DNA of 64,000 bases from Kangiellaceae bacterium (GCA_019090895.1 JAHRVB010000228.1:1-64000); one strand, 5' to 3'; counted from the first letter of the stretch, positions 1-7,996 are shown. The notes: generated by a model from the letters alone, not told the origin. Made by a program: numbers and translations.

Positions 1-134
1 GAGTTTTTAGCGAGATCAATTCGGGTAACCGAAGGACGAGTATTCTTTGTCTTCGATACAGCGTTCGTATAAAAAGACGAAAGAATCATGGTCAATGTCA
101 ATAGTGTGCTAATTATCGCTTTTTGAATAACCAT
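1..134 (-). CDS. Secreted protein, N-terminal part only
   Basis: This open frame runs off the left edge of the window and is not in the ORF track. Reading the minus strand from the ATG at 134 gives about 44 residues beginning MVIQKAIISTLLTLTMILSS, followed by FYTNAVSKTKNTRPS. A short basic start, a hydrophobic core and a small-residue region (NAVS) make a classical Sec signal peptide, so the product is probably periplasmic or secreted. There is only a weak purine stretch upstream (GGGAA). Too little of the mature protein is visible to name a family. Confidence 0.55.
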   Translation of the reverse strand, partial: MVIQKAIISTLLTLTMILSSFYTNAVSKTKNTRPSVTRIDLAKN

Positions 135-390
135 TTAAATTCCCAAAGAACTCTGCTGTTAAATCAGTAAGGGAATTATAGAAAAACGGTAAAACGATAG
201 TTTGAATTCAGTCTGAAGAACTATGATTAAACTTCAAATCGAATAGAAACAGTGGGTTGCGAGTGCTTTTTCATTCAAATTCTCAGTATTTTCAAGCGCT
301 GAAGAGTGGGTGCTGAAGAGTAAAAGGATGTGCTACTAGAGGCAAAAGTAGAATTTTCGAATAATTGGTTATAGATTTAATTAGTTGCAT

Positions 391-609
391 CTAACTAAAA
401 ACAAAATATGAGACTGAATAATCTAACCTATTTTCACCAACCACTGATTCAATCGAAATAGGCTCGATATCTACTTTTAATATTTGATACGCACTGACGT
501 TAACCACTAAGTCGCCATTTTCATCCTGAAAAAGAACTTCTTCTAACTCGGCGAGTTTTAATAGCCTTTTCTTTTGACTGTTAGATATTGAAATATCTTG
601 AATGCTCAT
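391..609 (-). CDS. Small hypothetical protein (72 aa)
   Basis: I do not recognise this protein. It is 72 residues long, begins MSIQDISISNSQKKRLLKLAE, is mildly acidic, and has no membrane segment or signal peptide. It may be a small alpha/beta protein, with QDENGDLVVNVSAYQILKV looking like a beta-hairpin. Its start lies 7 nt after the stop of another minus-strand small frame with a strong ribosome binding site (617-733), so the two may form a tiny operon. The gene itself has no good Shine-Dalgarno sequence and would rely on translational coupling. It could still be a chance frame. Confidence 0.4.
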   Translation of the reverse strand: MSIQDISISNSQKKRLLKLAELEEVLFQDENGDLVVNVSAYQILKVDIEPISIESVVGENRLDYSVSYFVFS

Positions 610-616
610 TTTTTAC

Positions 617-733
617 TCAGTTAATCTTTTGGATGACAATACTAGCCAGTATAACATTAGAATAGTCTGATTTAATCGCAGTTAGGGCAATCATGTTGCT
701 TAATTGTACAATTCTAAAGCGTCGAGCTTTCAT
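617..733 (-). CDS. Very small hypothetical protein (38 aa)
   Basis: This frame is shorter than the ORF track limit. The minus strand carries AGGAG eight bases before an ATG at 733, which opens a 38-codon frame beginning MKARRFRIVQLSNMIALT and ending at a TGA at 617. The N-terminus is strongly basic and the remainder moderately hydrophobic, with no clear transmembrane helix. The strong ribosome binding site and the position 7 nt ahead of the 72-aa frame are the only support. No family is recognised. It may be a small protein, a leader peptide that sets up translation of the next gene, or a chance frame. Confidence 0.35.
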   Translation of the reverse strand: MKARRFRIVQLSNMIALTAIKSDYSNVILASIVIQKIN

Positions 734-919
734 TGTTTGCACTCCTCTTAAAAAATAGTTCTGTTCCCAATTCGGTCATCGACTAATTTTGATCTTCTCA
801 TAGCATTATTTATTACTTGGTGTAACATCATCAAGTAATTTCAAAACACCGAATTTCTAATAGGCAGATTTAAATACGACCGTCGTTAGAAGGCTGGATT
901 AAAATTGATATCATAAAAT

Positions 920-1753
920 ATGTTAAACCTCTTTAATCGTACACAATCACTGCTTGATGAAGAAATCATTGAATGGATTTTCAATTGTTACGCCTGGACA
1001 CTCGATCAATTTGATAAAAACGTTTTTTTGAACGAAGCGGTGTTAGTAATCCCCGACAATAGTCATTTTCCCGGTAAGGAAACCTCGGCAGATGGCATGG
1101 CGAACTTAATATTCGATCAAGTTAAGCAATTTGCAGGAATGTCACATTGGCCCACTCGATTATATAACTTGGCAACTAGTAATGGTATGGTTCCTGTCAA
1201 TCAGTCGATTATCATTGACGGTGCGTTGCGTGGCAAGAACGCGAACATGCAGTCTTGGCATTCGACCGCGATACAGGGAGGCAATCCTCAATCAGAGCTG
1301 TTTGTTAGTAGCTATCCTCAACCGATCAAAAGTATCAATTTTAGTTTTCACCCTCAGCAATTAAAAAGCCCCGAGGGCATCATTGCTCATTTTGCCCATG
1401 GTTTATCACAACATTTGGCAGGCACCGCCAAAATCCTACCACCTGGTGGTATCAACTATTTGCCTATGGCTGGGGAATTAACAGGGATTTTTATGGGCTT
1501 TGGTATTATGTTCTCTAATAGTGCGGTAATCGCCAGAGCCGGTGGATGTGGCGGTGGCCAATCTCCAGTTAGACAAGTTATATTAAGCGAAGAGGAGGCC
1601 ACCTATGCTTTGGCGGTGTTTTGTCACCTAAAATCGATTGATGGAAGAAGCGCAACTAAGCATTTGAAAAAGCATCTACGTCCTTTTTATAAAGCTTCGA
1701 TAAAGGATTGTAAACTTCGGTTGAAGGAACGTAGAGACTTGAAACTAACATAA
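920..1753 (+). CDS. Conserved-looking hypothetical protein (277 aa)
   Basis: The product is a soluble-looking protein of 277 residues with no signal peptide. The N-terminal half reads as an alpha-rich domain with conserved-looking aromatic and proline motifs (HFPGKE, FAGMSHWP). The C-terminal half has AHFAHGLSQHL, PPGG and then GELTGIFMGFGIMFSNSA. That arrangement reminds me of proteins with an AHELxHxL metal-binding helix followed by an acidic third ligand. Here the glutamate and second histidine of an HExxH motif are absent, so any peptidase function would be lost. That comparison is inference from memory. The start has no clear Shine-Dalgarno sequence, and a terminator-like hairpin follows at 1817. 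Confidence 0.7.
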   Translation: MLNLFNRTQSLLDEEIIEWIFNCYAWTLDQFDKNVFLNEAVLVIPDNSHFPGKETSADGMANLIFDQVKQFAGMSHWPTRLYNLATSNGMVPVNQSIIIDGALRGKNANMQSWHSTAIQGGNPQSELFVSSYPQPIKSINFSFHPQQLKSPEGIIAHFAHGLSQHLAGTAKILPPGGINYLPMAGELTGIFMGFGIMFSNSAVIARAGGCGGGQSPVRQVILSEEEATYALAVFCHLKSIDGRSATKHLKKHLRPFYKASIKDCKLRLKERRDLKLT

Positions 1754-1816
1754 TAATAATTTCAGGCTTGGTTTAACGTAAGTCGTACTGGTGAATTATA
1801 TCTAAGCTATAGCAAT

Positions 1817-1843
1817 AAAGACCGTGCGTCAGCATGGCCTTTT
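1817..1843. terminator. Probable bidirectional terminator
   Basis: An imperfect hairpin (AAAG-a-CCgTGC, loop GTCA, GCAtGG-c-CTTT) lies between two convergent genes. It is followed by a T-rich stretch on the plus strand and by CTTTATT on the minus strand, so it could end transcripts from both the 277-aa gene and the lipoprotein gene. Confidence 0.55.
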
Positions 1844-1879
1844 AATATTAACTATTAGTTTGATGTGCAACAAATTAAG

Positions 1880-2272
1880 CTACTCTAATATCCCTTTACG
1901 AACCTGAATGTCCGATTCATTAATGACGTATTTTTTAACGATGCTTTTTGAGTCAAAAAGTATAACTAGTTCTTTCTTCTTACCGTCTTGTACCCTAGAG
2001 AATACGTTATAAGGAATGAAGTTTTGAGCACGGGGCGTTAGGTGCGTGTATTCGTATTTAGCTACTTCAAATCCGTCTCCAGTGAACGTCGTGGTACTCG
2101 GTGTACCTAAAATCGTATAAATATCTGTTTTATTAGTGACTCCCTCACGTATTTTAGTTGAAATAGAAGAACTCGTTTCATACTGCAAAGAGTTATTTCC
2201 TATTGATGAGCAGCCAGCCATTAAAACAAATATCGATACTACTACGCATAAGCGAATACTTGCTGAATTCAT
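1880..2272 (-). CDS. BamE/SmpA-like lipoprotein
   Basis: This is a 130-residue lipoprotein. A signal sequence with core LCVVVSIFVLM ends in the lipobox MAGC, so lipidation is expected at Cys20 or 21. The mature part contains KIREGVTNKTDIYTILGTPS followed by two beta strands, which matches the SmpA/OmlA/BamE fold (helix with a 'G.t...v...lG.P' turn, then a sheet). True BamE is an outer-membrane BAM-complex subunit of similar size. This copy lies outside any bam context and ends with a longer tail (DIQVRKGILE), so it is more likely a BamE-like paralogue of unknown role than BamE itself. Confidence 0.75.
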   Translation of the reverse strand: MNSASIRLCVVVSIFVLMAGCSSIGNNSLQYETSSSISTKIREGVTNKTDIYTILGTPSTTTFTGDGFEVAKYEYTHLTPRAQNFIPYNVFSRVQDGKKKELVILFDSKSIVKKYVINESDIQVRKGILE

Positions 2273-2695
2273 GTTGTTTCTCCAAAGTTTTGATAAGTCG
2301 TTTGTTTGTGTGAAGCGATCTTACTGAGTCCCAGTAAAGAAAGACGTATCAAAATGTACAAATCTGTCTCGGTATTAAAGCTTGGTTGTGCAGGTACTAA
2401 AAAGCATTGAATAGAGAACTAATTACTGGTTGTAGTAAACAGTTAATACTTGCTCGAAAGATAAAAACAATGAGGTTTGGTAAATGGGCTAATGTTCGAG
2501 AGAGGTTAATCGTTTATTTTGGCTTTTTGCAAGACTAAACAATTGAATACAGCGATCCTAAGCTTTGTTGGATAATGTTAAATCATTGACAACCCCCGAG
2601 TTACCTAGCTAGTAGTAAATCTAGCACTATTTAGAAAGCTGAGCTTAATCAAGCGAATCATTAATTGATCCAATTTTGTAGCAGCACAAAGAACC
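2273..2695. other. Intergenic stretch, no gene seen
   Basis: About 420 bases between the divergent lipoprotein and HigB-like genes hold no credible frame in either strand. The stretch is AT-rich and presumably contains the promoters of both neighbours. No strong hairpin was found. Confidence 0.5.
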
Positions 2696-2721
2696 TTAAT
2701 TAACATTACAAATTGCGATAA
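2696..2721 (+). promoter_or_regulatory. Upstream element shared with 6222-6247
   Basis: The 26-base stretch starting TTAATTAACATTA and ending GATAA matches 23 of 26 bases of a stretch at 6222-6247. Each lies about 50 bases upstream of a start codon: here the HigB-like gene, there a small secreted protein. The shared position suggests a common promoter or regulator site. The regulator is unknown. Confidence 0.4.
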
Positions 2722-2735
2722 TTGGGAGATTATCG
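2716..2735. promoter_or_regulatory. Candidate operator of the toxin-antitoxin pair
   Basis: A perfect 6-bp inverted repeat, CGATAA-N8-TTATCG, lies 41 bases before the GTG start of the toxin-like gene. Type II antitoxins usually repress their own operon by binding such palindromes at the promoter. Assignment to the HTH protein encoded at 3054 is inference. Confidence 0.4.
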
Positions 2736-2775
2736 AGTGGCCAATAGCTAACTTAGTCTTATTTAGGAAGCAAAC

Positions 2776-3039
2776 GTGATTGTAGTCTCTAGGAACAAAC
2801 TGGTAAATGCGTTAGAAATGCACCCAACAGCAAACCAATCTTTGCTCGGATGGTACAAGGTCATTAGCGAAAGCAAGTTTTCGTCGGAGCAAGATTTAAG
2901 AACGACCTTTAGCGGTATAAACAGTCGCGAAGATCGCTTCGACTTTTCCATTCCAGGTACAGATTTGCAAATCCGAACCCTGATCAATTTTGACACCCAG
3001 GTCACTTACATTGAAACGATACGGCCAAGCCGTTTATAA
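2776..3039 (+). CDS. HigB-like type II toxin
   Basis: The product is an 87-residue RelE/HigB-superfamily-like protein, expected to be a ribosome-dependent mRNA interferase. The N-terminus MIVVSRNKLVNALEMHPTAN and the single W of 'LLGWYKV' fit the HigB toxin pattern (start, hydrophobic strand, helix with 'hP.a...l..W'), as does the strand pair near the end. The usual C-terminal 'tH.eYd' motif is missing and the chain stops at IETIRPSRL, so activity may be altered. The GTG start is supported by AGGAAG six bases upstream. The antitoxin gene follows after 14 bases, in the toxin-first order typical of higBA. Confidence 0.7.
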   Translation: MIVVSRNKLVNALEMHPTANQSLLGWYKVISESKFSSEQDLRTTFSGINSREDRFDFSIPGTDLQIRTLINFDTQVTYIETIRPSRL

Positions 3040-3053
3040 AGAGGTAAATAATA

Positions 3054-3461
3054 ATGGAATCAAGGTTAGAAAGATCGGCTAAGAATTGGGATATTCTAGC
3101 CCCAGTTATAGATACTCCGAGTGATGATGCCGACTACGATACACTTTTATCGGACATTGAAGTGGCAATAGAGTTGAATCGTGATCGAAATAGCAAAACA
3201 CTGATTGAATTGATAAAATCGATGTCGACTGCGGCGTTAAATTATCAATCGAATACTAATCCTACACTCGACGGGAATGGTATGGACGCGCTCAGATACT
3301 TAATAAAGCTGCATCGGATTCGTCAAAACGACCTACCTGAAATCGGTAGTCAAGGAGTTGTATCAGAAGTCCTGAGTGGTAAACGAGCGCTAACACTTCG
3401 TCATGTAAAGGGACTAGCTAAGCGATTCAAAGTATCACCAGGTACATTTATCGATCTCTAA
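3054..3461 (+). CDS. HigA-like antitoxin with XRE-type HTH
   Basis: This 135-residue protein has an N-terminal region of about 75 residues that probably binds the toxin. It is followed by a helix-turn-helix of the XRE family from about residue 80 (ALRYLIKLHRIRQNDLPEIGSQ, then VVSEVLSGKRALTLRHVKGLAKRF). The phrase 'vSEvLsGKR.Lt..hi..La.rF.vsp..Fi' is characteristic of the HigA/COG5499 antitoxins. It should neutralise the preceding HigB-like protein and repress the operon, with CGATAA-N8-TTATCG upstream as the likely site. A stem-loop at 3506 may end the transcript. Confidence 0.85.
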   Translation: MESRLERSAKNWDILAPVIDTPSDDADYDTLLSDIEVAIELNRDRNSKTLIELIKSMSTAALNYQSNTNPTLDGNGMDALRYLIKLHRIRQNDLPEIGSQGVVSEVLSGKRALTLRHVKGLAKRFKVSPGTFIDL

Positions 3462-3505
3462 CATCATATGATACGACCAAATTTCAACCACCTATCTGTA
3501 AACAA

Positions 3506-3530
3506 GGGTTAATGTCTCTTGAATTAACCC
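3506..3530 (+). terminator. Stem-loop after the toxin-antitoxin operon
   Basis: A perfect 8-bp stem (GGGTTAAT / ATTAACCC) with a 9-base loop lies 45 bases after the antitoxin stop. No T-run follows, so termination would be weak or Rho-assisted. Confidence 0.4.
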
Positions 3531-3554
3531 CTCTGATTCTGTCTGGTATTGCCG

Positions 3555-3809
3555 TTAGTAATAGACTACGCTTAGCAATATAACTAAGCGTTTTAGAAGA
3601 ATATTATTCTTGTGCATCAAAATGATTTCAAAACACCCCTTCGACACTATTAAAATAGCATAACCCTCTGTATTAACACGATATAGCCTGATCGAATGTT
3701 TTTTCGGGGAATGTTCTTTGAAATAGCAATTGTAATTGTCCAGTAATTTTGCACTTCGCATATTTGTTAAAAATACTTGATTAATTTTAGTTTGAGAATC
3801 AGTATTCAT
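3555..3809 (-). CDS. Doubtful hypothetical protein (84 aa)
   Basis: An 84-residue frame begins MNTDSQTKINQVFLTNMRSA and ends in a hydrophobic tail rich in Leu, Ile and Val. No family is recognised. There is no ribosome binding site at the usual distance (only GGTGA about 14 bases upstream), and the region is very AT-rich, where long frames are easily produced by chance. It is listed because nothing else explains this stretch. Confidence 0.22.
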   Translation of the reverse strand: MNTDSQTKINQVFLTNMRSAKLLDNYNCYFKEHSPKKHSIRLYRVNTEGYAILIVSKGCFEIILMHKNNILLKRLVILLSVVYY

Positions 3810-4190
3810 TCGAAGAAAAATATCACCGAGCCAAACTGAAAAGAAAATATTAAAATCGTGCGCAAAAAACAGGCAATAGCGAGGGTACTTTTAACAAGTA
3901 GCGGTTTCTTTCTCTTACAAAATGCTGACTTTAAGAGATTGATCAGGGGGTGTACTTTATAAAAGGTAAACACCTGCGATTTGTTTACGATTGAGAAAGT
4001 GTATTTTTAAGATGTATTCAATAGGAATAGCTGGGTGCTGAATGTACGATGAAATAAATGAAAAGCGAGTTGTTCTAATGCAAATGTCTGAAGTAAAGGT
4101 ATATTCCAAGCACCAAAATACGATTGTATGTCATATCGTTTCCATTGATTCGATTCAGCTAGACGTAGCGACGGTAGTCGGGCAGGATTT
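3810..4190. other. Leader region of the ToxR-like regulator, two hairpins
   Basis: About 380 bases with no credible gene. Two inverted repeats are visible. TCTCTT at 3911 pairs with AAGAGA at 3933. A longer imperfect stem, GGTG-TACTTT with AAGGTA-aa-CACC, spans 3949-3974. They could structure the 5' leader of the regulator gene that follows, but no known riboswitch pattern was recognised. Confidence 0.35.
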
Positions 4191-6185
4191 TTGAGAGTGG
4201 CTAAAAGTAATAAATTGATTCTTGGTAAATGCGAGTACAATCCTGAATCTAGAGCTATAGGTAGTGAAAATAATCCGCCTCAAATTATCGGCCATGTCCA
4301 AGCCAAATTACTCCAATTACTCTATTCTAGTCCAAACGTTTATTTTTCTAATGACGATTTGCAGAGAGAAGTCTGGGACGGGCGAGTCATTGAAAATACT
4401 ACCATTCGGACTACTGTCTCTTATTTAAGAAAAGCCCTCGGTGAATCTGAGGAATGCAAGTACATCGATTCTGGCAGAAATAAAGGCTATCGCTTTGTCG
4501 CTGATATTGAAGAGATCACGCCTAAGAGACAAATTAAGAAATTTTTCCCATTTGTTGTCATTGCCGCGTTGGCACTAATATTGATTTATGTGGTGTTTCC
4601 ACTATCGACTCCACACCAAGTTCCCAAAATACAAACAACTTTGATTGGACAAGAACTAGAAGCGTCTGTCAGTGGGGAGTTGATGGTTTTCTCTCATAAA
4701 GAAGAAGGCAGTCAATATTGGAATTTATACTCAAAAGAAATTGGCAAAGAGAGTTACTTTCGCTTAACTGATGGTTCTTTTAATGATAGAAATTCTGCTC
4801 TCAACGAAGAGGGTCTAAAAATAGCTTTTAATCGTCACGACGGGGAAAGCTGCCAAATAATTGTTGCAAATATAACGGGTAGCAGAAGAGAGTTGGATAA
4901 TATGAAGAAAGTGTTCGATTGCCCGGTCGAGTCGTTTTCAGTTTCAATTGCTTGGAAAGATAGGAATAATCTATACCTGTCTTACTCCACTTCGATTTCA
5001 AAAGCATACCGCGTGTATATATTGGATATTAATACGGGTAAAACAAAGTCTATATTGTCAGAAGTCGTTTCTGGGCGTGGTGACTATTTTGTGACTGCAA
5101 ATAGGGATGCGAAGAAACTTGCCTATTTGAAAAATGTAATCGGTAACAAAACGGAAATATGGTTTTATGATGAGATTTCGAGAAATTCTAGTAAAGTAGC
5201 CTTAATACCACAAATATTGATGTCTATTGACTGGATTGATGAGAATAAACTAGTTGTTCGAACAGGCTACGGAGAGTTAAGTAGTTTAGATATAGTCAGC
5301 GGCGAGCTTACAATATTATTTGAGACTGACAAAACGATTTCTTTTCCGTTTGCATATAACCAATCTATGATTGGTTATATGCAAGGATTTCTAAAAGTAA
5401 GAGATATTATTCGGCTTGAGCCAGATGGTGGTTCAAAAAATGTCATTTCTTCTTCATTCCGAGATTTTAGTCCCGTATATGCAGAGAAAGCTGGAAGTAT
5501 TGCGTTTATTTCGAATCGATCAGGAAAGTATCAAATTTGGCTGCTCAACAAGGAAAATGAGCTTACTCAAGTTACCCAATTTAAAGATAATCCGAGGATT
5601 GGAAATCTAACAATAAGTCATGATGGTAAGTTAATAGGGTTTGTTATCAATGCCCATCTCCAAATTATGGGAACCGATGGCTCGTTAAAATTTAAGAGTA
5701 AAGAAAAAAACGTATACAAGAACCCTGTTTTTTCAACCAATAGCCAAATGGTTTATTATAGTTCTAACGTCAATGGTGAATGGTTTATTGAATCCCGCCT
5801 AATGTCTAAATTAATAGAAAAAACAATAGTTGAACAAGGGTACGTTATTAAGCCCTGTATCAAAAGTGATTGTTTTTACTTTATCAAGACTAACGACTCA
5901 ATCTTATACAAATCAGAAAACGGAAATTCGGCGTCTACAGGTGTTATTCTTAAGGATATAACAAGACCCGACCAAATGCTCATAATGGATGACCTTGTCT
6001 ACTATTTGAATAGAGAGGGAAGTCAGTCAGAATTATTACAACAAAATCTGACTACAAAACAGGTGAAAAGCATTTTACCACTGCCTTCATTACGTTTTTC
6101 TATCCAGAAAAAACCATTAGGTGTGTTTACTTCGATATATAGAGAACCCGAAACTTTACTGGAATCTGTTAATTTACAAGACTAA
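4191..6185 (+). CDS. ToxR/CadC-like membrane regulator with beta-propeller
   Basis: This 664-residue one-component regulator carries an OmpR-type winged helix at about residues 10-105 (NDDLQREVWDGRVIENTTIR, then SYLRKALGE and GYRFVADI). A single transmembrane helix follows at about 118-138 (FFPFVVIAALALILIYVVF). The large C-terminal part has repeated short beta motifs such as ISNRSGKYQIWLLN that resemble TolB/PD40 propeller blades. The DNA-binding part should be cytoplasmic and the propeller periplasmic, as in CadC-like sensors. The longest frame starts with TTG at 4191; GTG at 4197 is also possible with AGGA nine bases upstream. The small secreted protein gene next door is a plausible target. 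Confidence 0.85.
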   Translation: MRVAKSNKLILGKCEYNPESRAIGSENNPPQIIGHVQAKLLQLLYSSPNVYFSNDDLQREVWDGRVIENTTIRTTVSYLRKALGESEECKYIDSGRNKGYRFVADIEEITPKRQIKKFFPFVVIAALALILIYVVFPLSTPHQVPKIQTTLIGQELEASVSGELMVFSHKEEGSQYWNLYSKEIGKESYFRLTDGSFNDRNSALNEEGLKIAFNRHDGESCQIIVANITGSRRELDNMKKVFDCPVESFSVSIAWKDRNNLYLSYSTSISKAYRVYILDINTGKTKSILSEVVSGRGDYFVTANRDAKKLAYLKNVIGNKTEIWFYDEISRNSSKVALIPQILMSIDWIDENKLVVRTGYGELSSLDIVSGELTILFETDKTISFPFAYNQSMIGYMQGFLKVRDIIRLEPDGGSKNVISSSFRDFSPVYAEKAGSIAFISNRSGKYQIWLLNKENELTQVTQFKDNPRIGNLTISHDGKLIGFVINAHLQIMGTDGSLKFKSKEKNVYKNPVFSTNSQMVYYSSNVNGEWFIESRLMSKLIEKTIVEQGYVIKPCIKSDCFYFIKTNDSILYKSENGNSASTGVILKDITRPDQMLIMDDLVYYLNREGSQSELLQQNLTTKQVKSILPLPSLRFSIQKKPLGVFTSIYREPETLLESVNLQD

Positions 6186-6221
6186 TAACTCTTTTGTAGT
6201 TATTCGCTTAATGACGCAACT

Positions 6222-6247
6222 TTAATTAACATTATGAATTGAGATAA
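6222..6247 (+). promoter_or_regulatory. Second copy of the 26-bp upstream element
   Basis: This stretch matches 2696-2721 at 23 of 26 positions, differing only in the CA/TG pair and one C/A. It lies 47 bases before the ATG of the small secreted protein. See the finding on the shared element. Confidence 0.4.
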
Positions 6248-6294
6248 CATACAGTATGATTCGACTCCCCCTAATATAGTATGGAAGTATCAAA

Positions 6295-6561
6295 ATGAAA
6301 AAAGTTATCTCAAAGACACTAATATTCTCTTCGATCTTTTTAAGTGCATCTATCGTAGCAGATCCTGAAGAGACCGGCCCTAGATTCGAAATCGATCAAG
6401 AAGATCCCGATATTTGTGTGCCTTTTCCTTCCTGTGCTCAATTAACTTTACAATCAAATATCGAAGCTGCAGAAGAACTGTCTGAATGGTCTAGATTTTG
6501 GCAAGAACTCACCAATGATATGCAGAAAAACGCTCAACAGATAGTACCCCAGGCTGAATAG
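6295..6561 (+). CDS. Small secreted protein (88 aa)
   Basis: The 88-residue product has a Sec signal peptide (MKKVISKTLIFSSIFLSASIVA, cleavage probably before DPEE). The mature protein of about 66 residues is acidic and carries two cysteines spaced ICVPFPSC, which could form a disulfide. The second half is helical (AAEELSEWSRFWQELTNDMQ). No family is recognised. It sits 109 bases after the ToxR-like regulator on the same strand, with its own AT-rich upstream region that contains the shared 26-bp element. This suggests separate transcription and possible control by that regulator. Confidence 0.65.
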   Translation: MKKVISKTLIFSSIFLSASIVADPEETGPRFEIDQEDPDICVPFPSCAQLTLQSNIEAAEELSEWSRFWQELTNDMQKNAQQIVPQAE

Positions 6562-6864
6562 ACCGTCTGTCTCTATAATTAGATATGCTAATAAGTATCA
6601 GTTCTCAAGCTCTTATATTCGATGAAATTTATCTGAAATGAGAGCTTGGTGAGCTATTCTTACATCTTGTACCTAGAGAGTGTAATAGGCACTCGTCTAT
6701 TAATCCTTTCTACCCGATGCTAAATGTTCCTAGCAACTATGTTTCGGATATCGTGGTTTACGTTCATAAATAATCAACCATAAGATCCCGATTAGCTTAG
6801 TTCAAAGAAAATCGTTACACTTGCGCCAAATATATCCAATAGATACGATCTCACAACAGAAGCT
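6562..6864. other. Intergenic stretch with an inverted repeat
   Basis: About 300 bases without a gene. An 8-bp perfect inverted repeat (CAAGCTCT at 6606, AGAGCTTG at 6641) could form a hairpin with a 27-base loop, perhaps part of the end of the secreted-protein transcript. Nothing else was seen. Confidence 0.35.
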
Positions 6865-7332
6865 ATGACCGAGCCAATTAACTACGCTGTGACCTACAAG
6901 TTAGATAAAGCACACTTTAAAGAGTGTTACGAACAATCTGCCCCATCAGTACAAAATAAGGATTACCGGAAGGCTGCGATTTTTGGCGTGATTGGAGTGG
7001 GGCTTTTCTTTGTTGAAGCCGAACACTATTTCATTCCTTTCTTCATATTTTGCCTTGCAGTAGTTGAAATTCTGAGCGTTAAGTATCGTGAAACATGGTG
7101 GGTGTGGCGTCAGTTATTGAGTAAAGCAGCCAATGACTCTGTGGAGCTTACCTTGAATGAAGAGGGCGTCTTTAGCGAATCAAAACATATAAATACACAG
7201 ATACTTTGGAATGATGTGAATTCCATTGAACCCACCTTTAAAGGTCTATTGCTTAGACATAAAGGTGGAATAAATTACCTTTCTAATAGCCATCTCGATA
7301 AAAAGACTATTGAATTTGTTCTTAGTCATTAA
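6865..7332 (+). CDS. YcxB-like membrane protein
   Basis: This is a 155-residue inner-membrane protein of the YcxB-like type, function unknown. The N-terminus (INYAVTYKLDKAHFKECYEQS) is a short cytoplasmic strand-helix. Two adjacent transmembrane helices follow at about residues 37-75 (AAIFGVIGVGLFFVEAEH and FIPFFIFCLAVVEIL). The C-terminal domain has 'VELTLNEEGVFSESKHINTQILWNDVNSIEPT', the pattern seen in YcxB-like proteins where a PH-like beta domain ends the chain. No operon is obvious: 82 bases separate it from the HutD gene. Confidence 0.7.
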   Translation: MTEPINYAVTYKLDKAHFKECYEQSAPSVQNKDYRKAAIFGVIGVGLFFVEAEHYFIPFFIFCLAVVEILSVKYRETWWVWRQLLSKAANDSVELTLNEEGVFSESKHINTQILWNDVNSIEPTFKGLLLRHKGGINYLSNSHLDKKTIEFVLSH

Positions 7333-7414
7333 CCTGCATGCTTAGCTGACTATGATGGTCCCTGTTTTAGATTGTGAGTTGTTCAACTTTTTGTTTCTAA
7401 TAGAGTTCCACTAG

Positions 7415-7996
7415 ATGTTCACCGTTATACATAACAATAAATTTAAGAAAATCCCTTGGAAAAACGGCAAAGGTACGACACTGGAATTAGCGATCAGTGA
7501 AAATGGCTCTTTGTCCGATTTTGACTGGCGGTTAAGTATTGCAACCGTATCTAAAAATGGCGCCTTTTCCGATTTTAGTGGTTACTCTCGAAATCTAATT
7601 TTAATTGATGGAAAGGGGATAGCACTTCATCACAATAAAAACCAAGTTGATCGATTAGAGAAAATACTACAGTTTTCGACCTTTAATGGAGCGGACAAAA
7701 CAACTGCTTCGCTTTTCGATGGGCCCATTACTGATTTTAATGTAATGACTAAAACTCTGTGCTTGAGTAACGTTGTTGAGACCTTTAGTGGTTTCAATCA
7801 AGTTACTCTTAGAGTTTCGGATATCGCTTTCATTTATGGCTTGAAACACTCCTTAAGAATCTCATCGAGTCATTTCAAAAGCGAGCAACAATTGCAACAA
7901 AGTGATCTCGCGATGATTTCAGGCGAAAAACATGGCGATACCCGGATAGAAGGAAATGATTTCATACTGGTCTATATCGACAGGAAAGAACCATAA
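7415..7996 (+). CDS. HutD/Ves family cupin protein
   Basis: The 193-residue protein fits the HutD/Ves family, a bicupin fold. The opening 'KKIPWKNGKGTTLELAI' and 'FDWRLSIATVSKNGAFSDFSGYSRNLILIDGKGIAL' carry the family signatures (pWknGgG.T.Ei; fdwRlSiA.v...GpFS.fpG.dR.l..l.G.G). HutD often accompanies histidine-utilisation genes and is thought to control that pathway. There is no hut gene here, so the role may be closer to the stand-alone Ves protein. The chain is of normal length. The ATG has no strong ribosome binding site. Confidence 0.88.
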   Translation: MFTVIHNNKFKKIPWKNGKGTTLELAISENGSLSDFDWRLSIATVSKNGAFSDFSGYSRNLILIDGKGIALHHNKNQVDRLEKILQFSTFNGADKTTASLFDGPITDFNVMTKTLCLSNVVETFSGFNQVTLRVSDIAFIYGLKHSLRISSSHFKSEQQLQQSDLAMISGEKHGDTRIEGNDFILVYIDRKEP

